NCBI RefSeq assembly: GCF_016908015.1
Contig: NZ_JAFBDB010000003.1
Coordinates: 124,001 to 188,000 of the forward strand
Source of the DNA: Clostridium pascui
Lineage (GTDB): Bacteria > Bacillota > Clostridia > Clostridiales > Clostridiaceae
Direction of reading: 5' to 3'
Length of the DNA stretch: 64,000 bases
Shown: positions 26,585 through 35,470 of the stretch, one piece after another
Numbering within the stretch: position 1 is the first letter of the stretch
Layout of the letters: each line of letters starts with the position of its first letter
The notes under the pieces: model-generated
Databases searched by the model: none
Seen by the model: the letters and a program-made list of their open reading frames with translations, nothing else
What the model was told of the DNA's origin: nothing
Program-made: the position numbers and the translations under genes

Positions 26585-26858
26585 TTAAAGTTGCAATGAT
26601 GAGAAGAGTAAATTACAAGAAACCTGCAGAGAGGAATTCCATTTGGTGTGAGGAATTTTGAGTAGAAAGTAATTGAAGTGCATCTCTGAGCACTGAATCG
26701 AAATCTAGTAGACTTCAGCGGGAATGCCCGTTATAGCATTGAGGTATGTTTGTACCAATACTAAAAAAGAGTTATCATGTATCTTGTTTTTACATGATAA
26801 ACAGAGTGGAACCGCGGAAGTATACTTCTGCCTCTGTAATGGAGGCAGGAGTTTTTTT
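26585..26858 (+). promoter_or_regulatory. T-box riboswitch, cysteine specifier (UGC)
   Basis: The T-box sequence AGAGTGGAACCGCGG is at 26803-26817, followed by a terminator (CTTCTGCCTC / GAGGCAGGAG, then seven T) at 26825-26858. Stem I can be read: GATGA at 26598-26602, helix GAGA/TCTC below the specifier loop, AGTA at 26607-26610 opposite GAA at 26675-26677, and upper helix AATTAC/GTAATT. The codon after GAA-G is TGC (26679-26681), followed by A, as the T-box pattern requires. Uncharged tRNA-Cys should therefore relieve termination and raise expression of the downstream transporter. Confidence 0.9.
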
Positions 26859-26954
26859 GTTTTTTAAAATCCGGAGTTTGAAAAGCAATAATATATTTAA
26901 ATTCATATTAGATACTCAATAATAAATACCCAATATGAAAGGATGATTTTTTAA

Positions 26955-27776
26955 ATGAATAAAATATCAAAAAGAATATTAAGTATACTTGCTACAGTTA
27001 CTGTAGCATCAGCTATATTTGTTGGCTGTGGAACAAAAAAAGAAGAGTCAACTAAAGCTTCACTACTAGATCAAATAAAAAAATCTGAAAAAATGAAAGT
27101 TGGTCTTATGGGTACATATCCTCCATATAACTTTATGAATGATAAAAATGAAGTTGATGGATTCGATGCAGATATGGCGAAAGAAGTTGCTAAAAGAATT
27201 GGTGTACAAGCTGAATTTATAACAAATGACTGGTCTAGCATGATTGGTGGACTTGAAAAAAGTAAATTTGATATAGTAATAAGCCAAATGGCAATTACCG
27301 ATGAAAGAAAAAAGACAATGGATTTCTCTAAGCCATACATAAAAAATGAGGTTAACGTAATTGTTAAAAACGATAATACAACTATTAAATCTATTGATGA
27401 TTTTAAAGGAAAGAAAATTGGTGTAGGTCTTGGTACTAATGATGAAAAGTATTTAAGAGATGTTGTAATGCCTAAGGTAGGTACATTTGAAATTGTAACT
27501 TATAATGATGTAATAACTACATTACTGGATTTAAATACTGGAAGAATTGATGCAACAGTTAACAACCTTTTTGCCATAAAGCCTGTTGTCGATAAAAACA
27601 ACCTAAAGATTAAAGCTGTAGGAACTGCTATAAAAGCCGACTTTGCAGGAATGGCTATGAGAAAAGAAAATCCTGATTTTTTGGCTGCTGTAGATAAAGC
27701 GTTAGAAGATATGAAGGCTGATGGAACATATAAGGCAATATTTATGAAATGGTTTGGAGTTGAACCTAACATGTAA
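26955..27776 (+). CDS. Amino-acid ABC transporter substrate-binding lipoprotein, probably for cystine/cysteine
   Basis: Family 3 solute-binding protein of 273 residues. The signal peptide ends in the lipobox FVGC (Cys near residue 25), so it is anchored to the outer face of the membrane. Typical blocks are VGLMGTYPPYNFMNDKNEVDGFDADMAKE-like (about 51-79) and MDFSKPYIKN (near 123). Such proteins bind polar amino acids. The UGC T-box upstream makes cysteine or cystine the likely ligand, though binding-site residues were not assigned. AAAGGATGA precedes the ATG. The permease follows after 26 bases. Confidence 0.9.
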   Translation: MNKISKRILSILATVTVASAIFVGCGTKKEESTKASLLDQIKKSEKMKVGLMGTYPPYNFMNDKNEVDGFDADMAKEVAKRIGVQAEFITNDWSSMIGGLEKSKFDIVISQMAITDERKKTMDFSKPYIKNEVNVIVKNDNTTIKSIDDFKGKKIGVGLGTNDEKYLRDVVMPKVGTFEIVTYNDVITTLLDLNTGRIDATVNNLFAIKPVVDKNNLKIKAVGTAIKADFAGMAMRKENPDFLAAVDKALEDMKADGTYKAIFMKWFGVEPNM

Positions 27777-27802
27777 TACTTTAAGTAATTAAGGAGGTCA
27801 TC

Positions 27803-28447
27803 ATGGAATTAGTTATAAATGAGTTTGGATTTCTATTAAAAGGTGCATATTATACAATGTTTATAACCCTTGTTTCAATGTTTTTCGGATTAATCATTGG
27901 TCTGTTAATTGCAGTTGCTAGGTTAAGAGGAAATGGATTAGTTTCTAGGCTTGCTAAAACCTATGTTTCAATAATTCGTGGTACTCCACTGCTAGTTCAA
28001 ATATTTATAATTTATTTTGGACTACCTGACTTTGGAATATCCCTTGACCCATTAACAGCTGCACTTATTTCACTAAGCATAAACATTGGTGCTTTTTTAT
28101 CTGAAACTATAAGGGGAGCAATACTTTCTGTTCCTAAAGGTCAAATGGAAGCTGCTGTATCCTTAGGAATGAGTTACTCCCAAGCAATGAAAAGAATAAT
28201 ACTTCCCCAAGCAAGCAGAATAGCAATTGCGCCTATGGGAAATACATTCATTGGTATGCTAAAGGAAACCTCCTTAATTTCTACCATTACAGTAACTGAA
28301 TTATTACGAGCCTCTCAGCTGCTTATATCAAAACACTTAGTAGTAATGCCTTTTTACATTGCAATTGCAATAATGTATTGGGTAATGAGTACAGTTTTTT
28401 CTACTATACTAGATAAAATTGAACAGAGGATGGCAATTAAGTATTAA
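27803..28447 (+). CDS. Amino-acid ABC transporter permease
   Basis: HisM/GlnP-family permease of 214 residues with about five membrane segments. The ATPase-contact EAA loop is MEAAVSLGMSYSQAMKRIILPQA (about residues 116-138). The N-terminal FLLKGAYYTMFITLVSM starts the first helix. AAGGAGGTCATC precedes the ATG. It forms an operon with the binding protein under a cysteine T-box. The expected third gene, the ATPase, is absent: the next gene is on the opposite strand, so an ATPase must come from elsewhere or be shared. Confidence 0.92.
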   Translation: MELVINEFGFLLKGAYYTMFITLVSMFFGLIIGLLIAVARLRGNGLVSRLAKTYVSIIRGTPLLVQIFIIYFGLPDFGISLDPLTAALISLSINIGAFLSETIRGAILSVPKGQMEAAVSLGMSYSQAMKRIILPQASRIAIAPMGNTFIGMLKETSLISTITVTELLRASQLLISKHLVVMPFYIAIAIMYWVMSTVFSTILDKIEQRMAIKY

Positions 28448-28474
28448 TCATAGATAATGATATATATGAAATAG

Positions 28475-28516
28475 TTGTTGTGTAAAGTTCTGCTAGATTA
28501 GAGCTTTACACAACAA
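28475..28516. terminator. Inverted repeat after the ABC permease
   Basis: Perfect 13-base arms TTGTTGTGTAAAG / CTTTACACAACAA around a 16-base loop that can pair further (TCT/AGA). There is no T-tract on the plus strand, so it is either a weak terminator or an mRNA 3'-end stabiliser; it lies between two convergent genes. Confidence 0.5.
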
Positions 28517-28568
28517 TGAAACATTGACTATTAAGTTATAAATATCTATGCTTACTTTAAAACTTACC

Positions 28569-29576
28569 TTAAATTATATTTGTAATACTTTCTTGTATAA
28601 TTTCTTTTATTCTATCTAATATAACTTTTCCTTTAGGAGAAAATAAGTATTTATTTTGTTCCAAAACCTTTAACATATCATCTCTGTTAAACTTGCAACC
28701 TTTTAGTACATTCTCAGTTATATCAAATTCCTTTGTAAACAGAGAATCTGTATATATTTTGCAGTGAGTTATTTTACCCTCTTCTAAAGAAATATTTAAT
28801 TCTATTTTCCCTTCATCAAATGCTTTATCTATAGCTACATTAAAACTTGGACTATTTCCATAAATCCACTCATCACTTGAATATTTTTTTATGAAGTTAT
28901 TAAGATCTAAATTTTTTTCATCCACATAACCCACATTATTTATGTGTCCATAATGTTTTTCATAGGATTTTACTACAGATTCCTTAATGTAATTTATTGT
29001 TAAACCTTCCTTATGATTCTTTAAGTTTGTAATTCTACTTTTTACAGAATCTATTCCCTTTGATGTTAACTTGTGAGTTGATGGAGTTAATATTTCAGTT
29101 ACCTTTTCTACATCTATGTCATAAAGTAATGTTCCATGATGATAATATCTACCTTCGTCCGTATAAAAAGCATTTCCTGATATTTTTTTACCATTAATTA
29201 AAATATCATTTCTCCCTGAAAAGGTTGCTTCTATATTCAAATTATTTAAGGCTTTTATAATTACTGAAAGCTGTTTATTTAAATCCTCATTTTCCTCACA
29301 AGTTATAAAGGTAAAATTTAAATTCCCTAGATCGTGATAAACAGCTCCCCCACCAGATAATCTTCTAGCTACCTTTCCATTGAATTTTGATAAAAGCTCT
29401 AAGTTGCACTCTTTCCATGGGTTTTGATTTCTGCCTATAACTACTGTATTTTCATTTCTCCATAAATAAAGTATTATTTCATCCTTATTTACATTATTAA
29501 ACAAATGCTCTTCTAGGGATAAGTTAAAGTATGGATTATAACTTTCTGAAACCACTACTGTTCTTTTAGCTATCAA
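28569..29576 (-). CDS. lplA: Lipoate-protein ligase A
   Basis: Lipoate ligase of about 335 residues in the LplA family, which activates lipoate with ATP and attaches it to lipoyl domains. Motifs: ESYNPYFNLSLEEHLF, WRNENTVVIGRNQNPW, RRLSGGGAVYHDLGN (lipoyl-AMP loop) and FSGRNDILINGKKISGNAF. A C-terminal accessory domain is included. The start is uncertain: the frame is open to GTG 29591, but TTG 29576 has the better-spaced GAAGGTGG and gives the normal N-terminus. It overlaps the end of the dihydrolipoamide dehydrogenase gene by 11 bases, so the two are co-translated; the lipoyl domain of that enzyme is a likely substrate. Confidence 0.9.
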   Translation of the reverse strand: MIAKRTVVVSESYNPYFNLSLEEHLFNNVNKDEIILYLWRNENTVVIGRNQNPWKECNLELLSKFNGKVARRLSGGGAVYHDLGNLNFTFITCEENEDLNKQLSVIIKALNNLNIEATFSGRNDILINGKKISGNAFYTDEGRYYHHGTLLYDIDVEKVTEILTPSTHKLTSKGIDSVKSRITNLKNHKEGLTINYIKESVVKSYEKHYGHINNVGYVDEKNLDLNNFIKKYSSDEWIYGNSPSFNVAIDKAFDEGKIELNISLEEGKITHCKIYTDSLFTKEFDITENVLKGCKFNRDDMLKVLEQNKYLFSPKGKVILDRIKEIIQESITNII

Positions 29577-31326
29577 AATGAATTGCACCACCTTCTAAGG
29601 ACAATACAGCTTCATGAATAGCTTCCCCTGTAGTTGGGTGAGCAACTATAGTTTCCTTTATCTGCTCTTCTGTAATGTTATTTTTAATAGCTAAGGTTAA
29701 CACCCCAATTAAATCTGAAGCATTAGCTCCTACTATGGAAGCTCCGATAAGTTTATTTGTGTTACTGTCTTTAATAACTTTTACAAAACCCTTGTCTTCA
29801 CCATGAGTTAAAGCCTTCCCATTAGCCATAAATGGGAACTTACCAATTTTAATATTAATTCCTGCAGCCACTGCCATTTTTTCTGTCATTCCCACTGTTG
29901 CAACTTCTGGAGTAGTATAAACTACACTTGGAACCGCAGAGTAATCCATCTCGCTATTTTTTCCTAAGATATTGTCTACAGCCACAATTGCTCCATGAGA
30001 TGCTACATGTGCAAGTCCTATTTTATTATTTACATCCCCTATAGCATAAACATTTTCAACATTTGTTCTTAATTTATCATCAGCCTTTATTCCCTTTTTA
30101 TTTTCATTTAATTCTATACCAACTTTCTCAATTCCTAGTCCCTCAATATTTGGTTCTCTTCCAATAGCCACCAAAACCTTATCACAGGTTATAAGTTTTT
30201 CCTTGCCGTTCATATCAAAGTACACAATAGCTTTATCATCTTCGCTTTCTTTAACACTTGTTACTTTTGATGATGTAAAGAACTTTATGCCTTTTTCTTT
30301 TGCTATAGATACTATTTCATCAGATACATCTTCATCCATTGTGCAAAGAATGTTCGGCATATATTCAACTACTGATATATCCACACCTAAGTTAGAATAT
30401 ATAAATGCAAATTCCATTCCGATAACTCCACCGCCGATAATTACCATACTCCTAGGCAACTTCTTCATATCCAATGCTTCAGTACTATTTATAACCTTAG
30501 TTCCATCAAAACCATCTATGTTAATACTTGCAATTTTTGAGCCCGTTGCAATAATTATATTTTTCGTACTTATAGTAACTTCTTCCCTTTTTCCCTTTAC
30601 AAAAACCTTATTTTTATCTAATATTTCTCCTGTTCCTGAAATCTTTTCTATAGAATTTTTCTGTAATAAAAAATCCACTCCACCTGTAAGTTTTTTAGCT
30701 ATCCCATTTTTTCTTTCTATAACTTTTTCCATGTCTACCAATGCATCTGATACCTTAATTCCAAATTCTTCACTGTGTTTTATATTATCAAATACCTCAG
30801 AGGATCTTACCAATGCCTTTGTTGGTATACATCCTACATTTAAACAAGTTCCTCCTACTTCTTCCTTTTCAATAATAATAGTTTTCAAACCTTGTTTTGC
30901 TGCATATATGGCTGCCACATATCCCCCTGGCCCTGCTCCTATAACTGTTAAATCACACTCTAGTTCCCTTTTTACAGGTTTTAGAATTGATCCAAAATAG
31001 TCAAAGTTAGATTTTTTAGATTTATTATCTGGTAACTTAGTCTCTGCAGTTTTCTTTATTGCATTTGTATTTTCACAATCTTTTTCTTCTATAACTCCAT
31101 CTATACGAGCCACTATATCTCCTATATTAACTGTATCTCCTTCTTTAACTTTTAGGCTCTCTAATACTCCAGCACAGTTTGATTTTACTTGAGCATTACC
31201 CTTATCACATTCAACTTGGAAAATAACCTGTCCCTCTTTTACTTCATCACTTACTTTTACGCTCATTTTACCCACTTTCCCACTCTTACTATGCCCAGCC
31301 AGCTTTTCTATCTTTAAATCTACCAT
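29566..31326 (-). CDS. lpdA: Dihydrolipoamide dehydrogenase with N-terminal lipoyl domain
   Basis: Protein of 586 residues. Residues 1-78 are a lipoyl domain with the lipoylated Lys in VECDKGNAQV (near residue 42). A linker follows, then an FAD/NAD flavoprotein from about residue 118: VIGAGPGGYVAAIYAA, the redox disulfide GGTCLNVGCIPTKAL, NAD-binding IGGGVIGMEFA, AIGDVN, and the interface HAHPT-like block AHPTTGEAIHEA near the C-terminus. It reoxidises dihydrolipoamide with NAD. It is paired with lplA only; no oxo-acid dehydrogenase or glycine-cleavage genes are nearby, so its partner complex is unknown. Confidence 0.95.
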   Translation of the reverse strand: MVDLKIEKLAGHSKSGKVGKMSVKVSDEVKEGQVIFQVECDKGNAQVKSNCAGVLESLKVKEGDTVNIGDIVARIDGVIEEKDCENTNAIKKTAETKLPDNKSKKSNFDYFGSILKPVKRELECDLTVIGAGPGGYVAAIYAAKQGLKTIIIEKEEVGGTCLNVGCIPTKALVRSSEVFDNIKHSEEFGIKVSDALVDMEKVIERKNGIAKKLTGGVDFLLQKNSIEKISGTGEILDKNKVFVKGKREEVTISTKNIIIATGSKIASINIDGFDGTKVINSTEALDMKKLPRSMVIIGGGVIGMEFAFIYSNLGVDISVVEYMPNILCTMDEDVSDEIVSIAKEKGIKFFTSSKVTSVKESEDDKAIVYFDMNGKEKLITCDKVLVAIGREPNIEGLGIEKVGIELNENKKGIKADDKLRTNVENVYAIGDVNNKIGLAHVASHGAIVAVDNILGKNSEMDYSAVPSVVYTTPEVATVGMTEKMAVAAGINIKIGKFPFMANGKALTHGEDKGFVKVIKDSNTNKLIGASIVGANASDLIGVLTLAIKNNITEEQIKETIVAHPTTGEAIHEAVLSLEGGAIHFDS

Positions 31327-31413
31327 TACTCTTTCCTCCCTATTTAAACAGTTATTAATTCATAGCTACGAATTCAAACCTTTTACTAAAAACTATTTGC
31401 ATTAGACATATGA

Positions 31414-31450
31414 CCCTGCAAATCTATACTTATAATCTAGATTTACAGGG
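31414..31450 (-). terminator. Hairpin downstream of the AhpD-like gene
   Basis: CCCTGCAAATCTA and TAGATTTACAGGG pair with one mismatch around an 11-base loop, 43 bases past the AhpD-like stop. The following minus-strand U content is poor, so termination is tentative. Confidence 0.5.
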
Positions 31451-31492
31451 CCACTATTTATAGAATAATATCTACATTCGTTAAACTATATG

Positions 31493-31846
31493 TTATTTAA
31501 AATCCTTTTCAAATTCATCTATTGAATCTTTAAGTAAAGTTACACTATATGCCATTGATGGGCCACCACCAAATGCAACTGCAACCATTGCAGCTTCCAT
31601 TATTTCTTCTCTAGTAGCACCTGCTTCTAATGCTTTAAATACATGAAATACTATACAGTATTCACAGCGGTTATAGGCTGCTATTGCTACGCTTATAAGT
31701 TCTTTTGTCTTAACGTCTACAGCTCCTGGTGTATAAGCAGCTCCTAAAAGACCCATGAATGCTTCTACACTTGCCCCATTTGTTACTCCTACTTCTTGTA
31801 ATCCTCCCATAAAGGCATTTAACATTTCTCTTGGATTTTTACTCAT
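31493..31846 (-). CDS. Carboxymuconolactone decarboxylase/AhpD-like protein
   Basis: Protein of 117 residues, counting from ATG 31846 behind GGGGGAAG; a further 9 codons upstream are open but would overlap that site. The fold is all-helical. The AhpD-type redox motif is present as RCEYCIVFH (CXXC followed by His), so a peroxide/disulfide reductase-like role is more likely than decarboxylation. It shares direction with the upstream MarR gene, and a perfect 18-bp palindrome lies in its promoter region, which suggests MarR control. Confidence 0.88.
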   Translation of the reverse strand: MSKNPREMLNAFMGGLQEVGVTNGASVEAFMGLLGAAYTPGAVDVKTKELISVAIAAYNRCEYCIVFHVFKALEAGATREEIMEAAMVAVAFGGGPSMAYSVTLLKDSIDEFEKDFK

Positions 31847-31889
31847 AATAAATCTTCCCCCTATTTTAAACATTTACTTTACACGCTAA

Positions 31890-31907
31890 TACTTGCCATG
31901 GCAAGTA
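31890..31907. promoter_or_regulatory. MarR-type operator
   Basis: TACTTGCCATGGCAAGTA, a perfect 18-bp palindrome 43 bases upstream of the AhpD-like start and 64 bases past the MarR stop. Size and symmetry suit a MarR-family dimer; the adjacent regulator is the natural candidate. Confidence 0.65.
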
Positions 31908-31920
31908 CTTCCGTATAAAT

Positions 31921-31942
31921 TATACCACCTCTCAGTGGTATA
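31921..31942. terminator. Short inverted repeat after the MarR gene
   Basis: TATACCAC / GTGGTATA with a six-base loop, followed on the minus strand by ATTTATAC. It may be a weak MarR-gene terminator or part of the control region. Confidence 0.35.
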
Positions 31943-31971
31943 AACAATACTTATTTAAACAAAACTGTTAC

Positions 31972-32406
31972 TTATTTAACATTCTTTTTTGTATTTGACA
32001 CAATTTTGTTTAGAACCTCTTTAAATATATTTAAATGTTCTTCACTTATCCCTTCAATTCCTTCCTTTGAAAAACTTTCACCTATAGGAAGTATTTCTTC
32101 TCTTTTATATTTTCCAAGCTTAGTTAAATATAACCTAGTTATTCTTTTATCACTAGTATCCTTAAGTCTTTCTACCGTACCTTCCTTTTCCATTCTATCA
32201 ACTAATCTAGCAACAGTAGATTCTTTTAAATCCATTTTTTCTCCCAACTTTTTTTGAGTTATTCCTTCTTCTTTTCCTATATAATAAATAGCTATCCACT
32301 GTACTCTTGTGATACCACAAGCTTCTACTTTACTACTAAAAGCATCCGTAATTTCTTTAGTACTTCTACTAGTTATAATTCCAATACAATCATCTAAGTC
32401 AAACAT
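31972..32406 (-). CDS. MarR family transcriptional regulator
   Basis: Winged-helix regulator of 144 residues. The recognition region is QKKLGEKMDLKESTVARLVDRMEKEGTVERL (about residues 54-84), and the wing SDKRITRLYLTKLGK follows. MarR proteins repress nearby stress or detoxification genes and release DNA on binding a ligand or on oxidation. The neighbour downstream is an AhpD-like CXXC protein, and a perfect palindrome lies between them. Apart from the possible start of the fold near residue 20 (SKVEACGITRVQW), no Cys cluster for redox sensing was noticed. Confidence 0.93.
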   Translation of the reverse strand: MFDLDDCIGIITSRSTKEITDAFSSKVEACGITRVQWIAIYYIGKEEGITQKKLGEKMDLKESTVARLVDRMEKEGTVERLKDTSDKRITRLYLTKLGKYKREEILPIGESFSKEGIEGISEEHLNIFKEVLNKIVSNTKKNVK

Positions 32407-32528
32407 TAAACCTTTTTCACCTCAATTATTTATTTTATACACTATTATATAGATACAATATATTTACTTGCAACATTAAGTCTAGTTATAATTAAACTTT
32501 TTAAATAAATTCAGCTTATTTCACCTTT

Positions 32529-33974
32529 TTACTTAACTGCTCTTTGAATTCTAACTTTTTTACCTTTAATTGTTTTATCTTGAAGTTCCTTTAGTACAAT
32601 TTTCCCTTTTCCCTGAAGTATATCTACATAAGAAAAGTTATCTTGAACATCTATAATTCCTATATCTTCAGCGCTAACTCCTTCAATACTTGTAATAGTT
32701 CCAACTATGTCTCCTGCTCTTATCTTTTTCTTTTTTCCCGCATTAATATGTATCTTTGTAATTTCTTTATTAAGAGATGCACTTTTATCAACTTTTAATT
32801 TAGGCTTAGACTTTGATTTTTCTTTAAAAATTTTCTTACCTTCTTGAACTTCTTCTTCAGATGGAATTTTCCCCAATTGAATCTTATACCCTACATAATC
32901 TTCTATAGTGCTTAACATTCTCTCTTCCCTTGGAGATACAAAGGTTATAGCTTTGCCTTTATTACCTGCACGACCTGTTCTTCCAATTCTATGAACATAG
33001 CTTTCCTTTTCTACAGGAGTATCATAATTAATTACATGGGTAATATCCTCAACATGGATTCCTCTAGCTGCTACATCTGTTGCTATTAGAAAGGTAAATT
33101 CTCCTCTTTTAAATTGCTGCATGATGTCAATTCTATCCTTTTGTTCCATACCTCCATGAAGTGCCTTGCAGGAGTATCCTCTATCTTTCATATCCCTAAC
33201 TAAATTATCTACTCCTTCTTTTGTACTACAAAATATAATTGAACTATCAGGTCTTTCAGTATAAATAATTTTATTTAAAAGCTGAAGTTTATCACTTTGA
33301 AGAGTTTCATAATAAACTTCTTCGATTCTTTCTGTAGTAATACTTTCAGGATTAATTTCTATAGTTATAGGACTCGCCATATAATTTTTACATAGCAATT
33401 CAATTTCCTCAGGCATTGTAGCTGATAGTAAGACTGTAACTCTATTTTTAGGCATTCTTTCTATTATAGCTGTTACTTGATCAATGAACCCCATATTGAG
33501 CATTTCATCTGCTTCATCTATTATAAGATATTTTATTTCTTCTAAATTTATATTTCCTCTTTCTATATGATCCATGGCTCTCCCAGGAGTTCCTACAATT
33601 ATATGTACTCTTTGTTTAAGTTCCCTTTTTTGAATTTCCATAGGATGTTTACCAAACACTGCTACAGCTCTTATTCTCTTAAGTCTTCCTATATTGTTAA
33701 TATCTTCTTTTACCTGTATTGCAAGTTCTCTTGTAGGGGTTAGAACTAATGCTTGAGGTTTATTTTCCTCCCATGTTATTTTTTCACAAATCGGTACTCC
33801 AAAAGCTGCAGTTTTTCCACTTCCCGTTTGTGACTTTACTATTATATCCCTATCTTCAAGTATTAAAGGGATTACCTTTTCTTGAACCCCTGATGGATTT
33901 TCATAGCCCATCTTATTTAATGCTTCAATAATTTCCGAACTTATATTAAAATCATCAAAATTTAATTTATCCAT
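32529..33974 (-). CDS. DEAD-box RNA helicase, DbpA/CsdA type
   Basis: RNA helicase of 481 residues. Motifs in order: SQTGSGKTAAFG (I), LTPTRELAIQ (Ia), GTPGRAMD (Ib), DEADEML (II), LLSATMP (III), IIFCSTKEGVD (IV), ATDVAARGIHVED (V) and HRIGRTGRAG (VI). The C-terminal about 75 residues (KIHINAGKKKKIRAGDIVGTI-type start) form a DbpA-like RNA-binding domain, which in DbpA targets 23S rRNA hairpin 92, so a role in 50S assembly is likely. It is divergent from a second helicase gene. Confidence 0.93.
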   Translation of the reverse strand: MDKLNFDDFNISSEIIEALNKMGYENPSGVQEKVIPLILEDRDIIVKSQTGSGKTAAFGVPICEKITWEENKPQALVLTPTRELAIQVKEDINNIGRLKRIRAVAVFGKHPMEIQKRELKQRVHIIVGTPGRAMDHIERGNINLEEIKYLIIDEADEMLNMGFIDQVTAIIERMPKNRVTVLLSATMPEEIELLCKNYMASPITIEINPESITTERIEEVYYETLQSDKLQLLNKIIYTERPDSSIIFCSTKEGVDNLVRDMKDRGYSCKALHGGMEQKDRIDIMQQFKRGEFTFLIATDVAARGIHVEDITHVINYDTPVEKESYVHRIGRTGRAGNKGKAITFVSPREERMLSTIEDYVGYKIQLGKIPSEEEVQEGKKIFKEKSKSKPKLKVDKSASLNKEITKIHINAGKKKKIRAGDIVGTITSIEGVSAEDIGIIDVQDNFSYVDILQGKGKIVLKELQDKTIKGKKVRIQRAVK

Positions 33975-34213
33975 ATTATTATTCCTCTCTATATTATATT
34001 ATCATCATTTATTATAACCTATTAATACATTGGGTATATAACAATTTTACATATTGTACTATGATTAACTTGTAGAAATCCTTTTTAGTTATAAATAAGT
34101 ACTTTGGAATTGACTTCAGATTATTCCTCTATTATCATATTTTAGAGATAATTTATCTTAAAAATGATATACTAAGTATAAGTAAAACTTATCTTATTAC
34201 ACAGGAGGAAATT

Positions 34214-35368
34214 ATGATAGATTCATTTGATAAATTAGGATTAAATAGTAATCTAATAGAGGGATTAAAAAAAGCAGATATAATAAATCCTACCCCAATT
34301 CAATCAAAGGTTATACCAATAGCCTTAGAAAAAAAGGATTTAGTAGGCCAGTCTCAAACTGGTAGCGGTAAAACTTTAGCTTACTTATTACCTTTATTTC
34401 AAAACATAGATAGTTCTAAAAGAGAAATGCAAGCTCTAATTCTTGCTCCAACTCATGAGCTTGTTATGCAAATAGATAGCGAAATAAAACTTTTATCACA
34501 AAACTCAGAAGCAGGCATCACTTCAACCCCAATTATAGGTGAAGTTAATGCAAAAAGACAGATAGAAAAGTTAAAAGAAAAACCTCATATAATTGTAGGT
34601 TCTGTAGGAAGAGTACTAGAACTTATATCTCAAAAAAAAATAAAAGCTCATACAATTAAAACAATTGTATTAGACGAGGCAGATAACTTACTTGCTAAGG
34701 ATAAATTATCTACTGTAAGAAATATAATTAAAACTACTTTAAGAGATAGACAGCTTATGGCATTTTCCGCAACAATTCATGAAGAAACATTCGCGCTAGC
34801 AAAAGAACTTATGAAGGAGCCAGAAGTTCTAAGAGTTGAAGATACTGATACAGTTAATGAAAATATTGAACATATATACTTTCTTTCAGATCCAAGAGAA
34901 AAAATTGAAACCTTAAGAAAGTTAATAGCTTCAATTAATCCTAAAAGAGCTATCGTGTTTTTAAACAGAAATGAAGAAGTGGATTTAGCCACTATAAAGC
35001 TTAAATACCATCACATTAACGCTGAAGGAATTTATAGTAATACCTCAAAAGAAGATAGAAAAAAAGCCTTGGAAGGCTTTAGAAGTGGAAAGGTTCAACT
35101 TTTAATATCATCAGATATAGCTGCTAGAGGACTAGATGTAAAAAATGTAACTCATATATTCAACTTAAACTTACCGTCAGATCCAAAGGAATACCTACAT
35201 AGATCAGGACGAACAGGAAGAGCTGGCGATTTTGGTACATCAATATCTATAATTTCACCTGTGGAATTATCCTTAATTAAAAAATATGAAAAAAATCTTA
35301 ATATAAAAATCCAACCTAAGAAAATACTTAGAGGAAGGATCTTGGATGTTAACTTACATACTAACTAA
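34214..35368 (+). CDS. DEAD-box RNA helicase, short form
   Basis: RNA helicase of 384 residues made of the two RecA-like domains only, with no C-terminal RNA-binding extension. Motifs: SQTGSGKTLAYLLP (I), LAPTHELV (Ia), GSVGRVLE (Ib), DEADNLL (II), FSATIHEE (III), FLNRNEEVD (IV), SSDIAARGLDVKN (V) and HRSGRTGRAG (VI). All catalytic motifs are intact. AGGAGG lies 6 bases before the ATG. The CvfB-like RNA-binding gene follows in the same direction after 100 bases, which suggests a link in RNA metabolism but not necessarily one transcript. Confidence 0.93.
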   Translation: MIDSFDKLGLNSNLIEGLKKADIINPTPIQSKVIPIALEKKDLVGQSQTGSGKTLAYLLPLFQNIDSSKREMQALILAPTHELVMQIDSEIKLLSQNSEAGITSTPIIGEVNAKRQIEKLKEKPHIIVGSVGRVLELISQKKIKAHTIKTIVLDEADNLLAKDKLSTVRNIIKTTLRDRQLMAFSATIHEETFALAKELMKEPEVLRVEDTDTVNENIEHIYFLSDPREKIETLRKLIASINPKRAIVFLNRNEEVDLATIKLKYHHINAEGIYSNTSKEDRKKALEGFRSGKVQLLISSDIAARGLDVKNVTHIFNLNLPSDPKEYLHRSGRTGRAGDFGTSISIISPVELSLIKKYEKNLNIKIQPKKILRGRILDVNLHTN

Positions 35369-35470
35369 TAACGAGAAGCATACCTTAATTTAATAAAAAA
35401 CATGGTAGAATATAATGATATGAATTAAGGAAAAATATTTTTACATATAATATAAAGCGAGGTAATAAAC

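Noticed and set aside
26697-26720. ATC (Ile) as the specifier of the first T-box, from GAAATCTAGTAG
   Set aside because: No helix flanks it in the required way. The alternative GAA-G-TGC-A has perfect pairing on both sides, including the AATTAC/GTAATT helix next to AGTA.
30203-31000. Long open frame (265 codons) on the plus strand
   Set aside because: It is antisense to the middle of the dihydrolipoamide dehydrogenase gene, whose motifs are unmistakable; no ribosome binding site and a composition (Ser/Thr/Ile-rich) typical of shadow frames.
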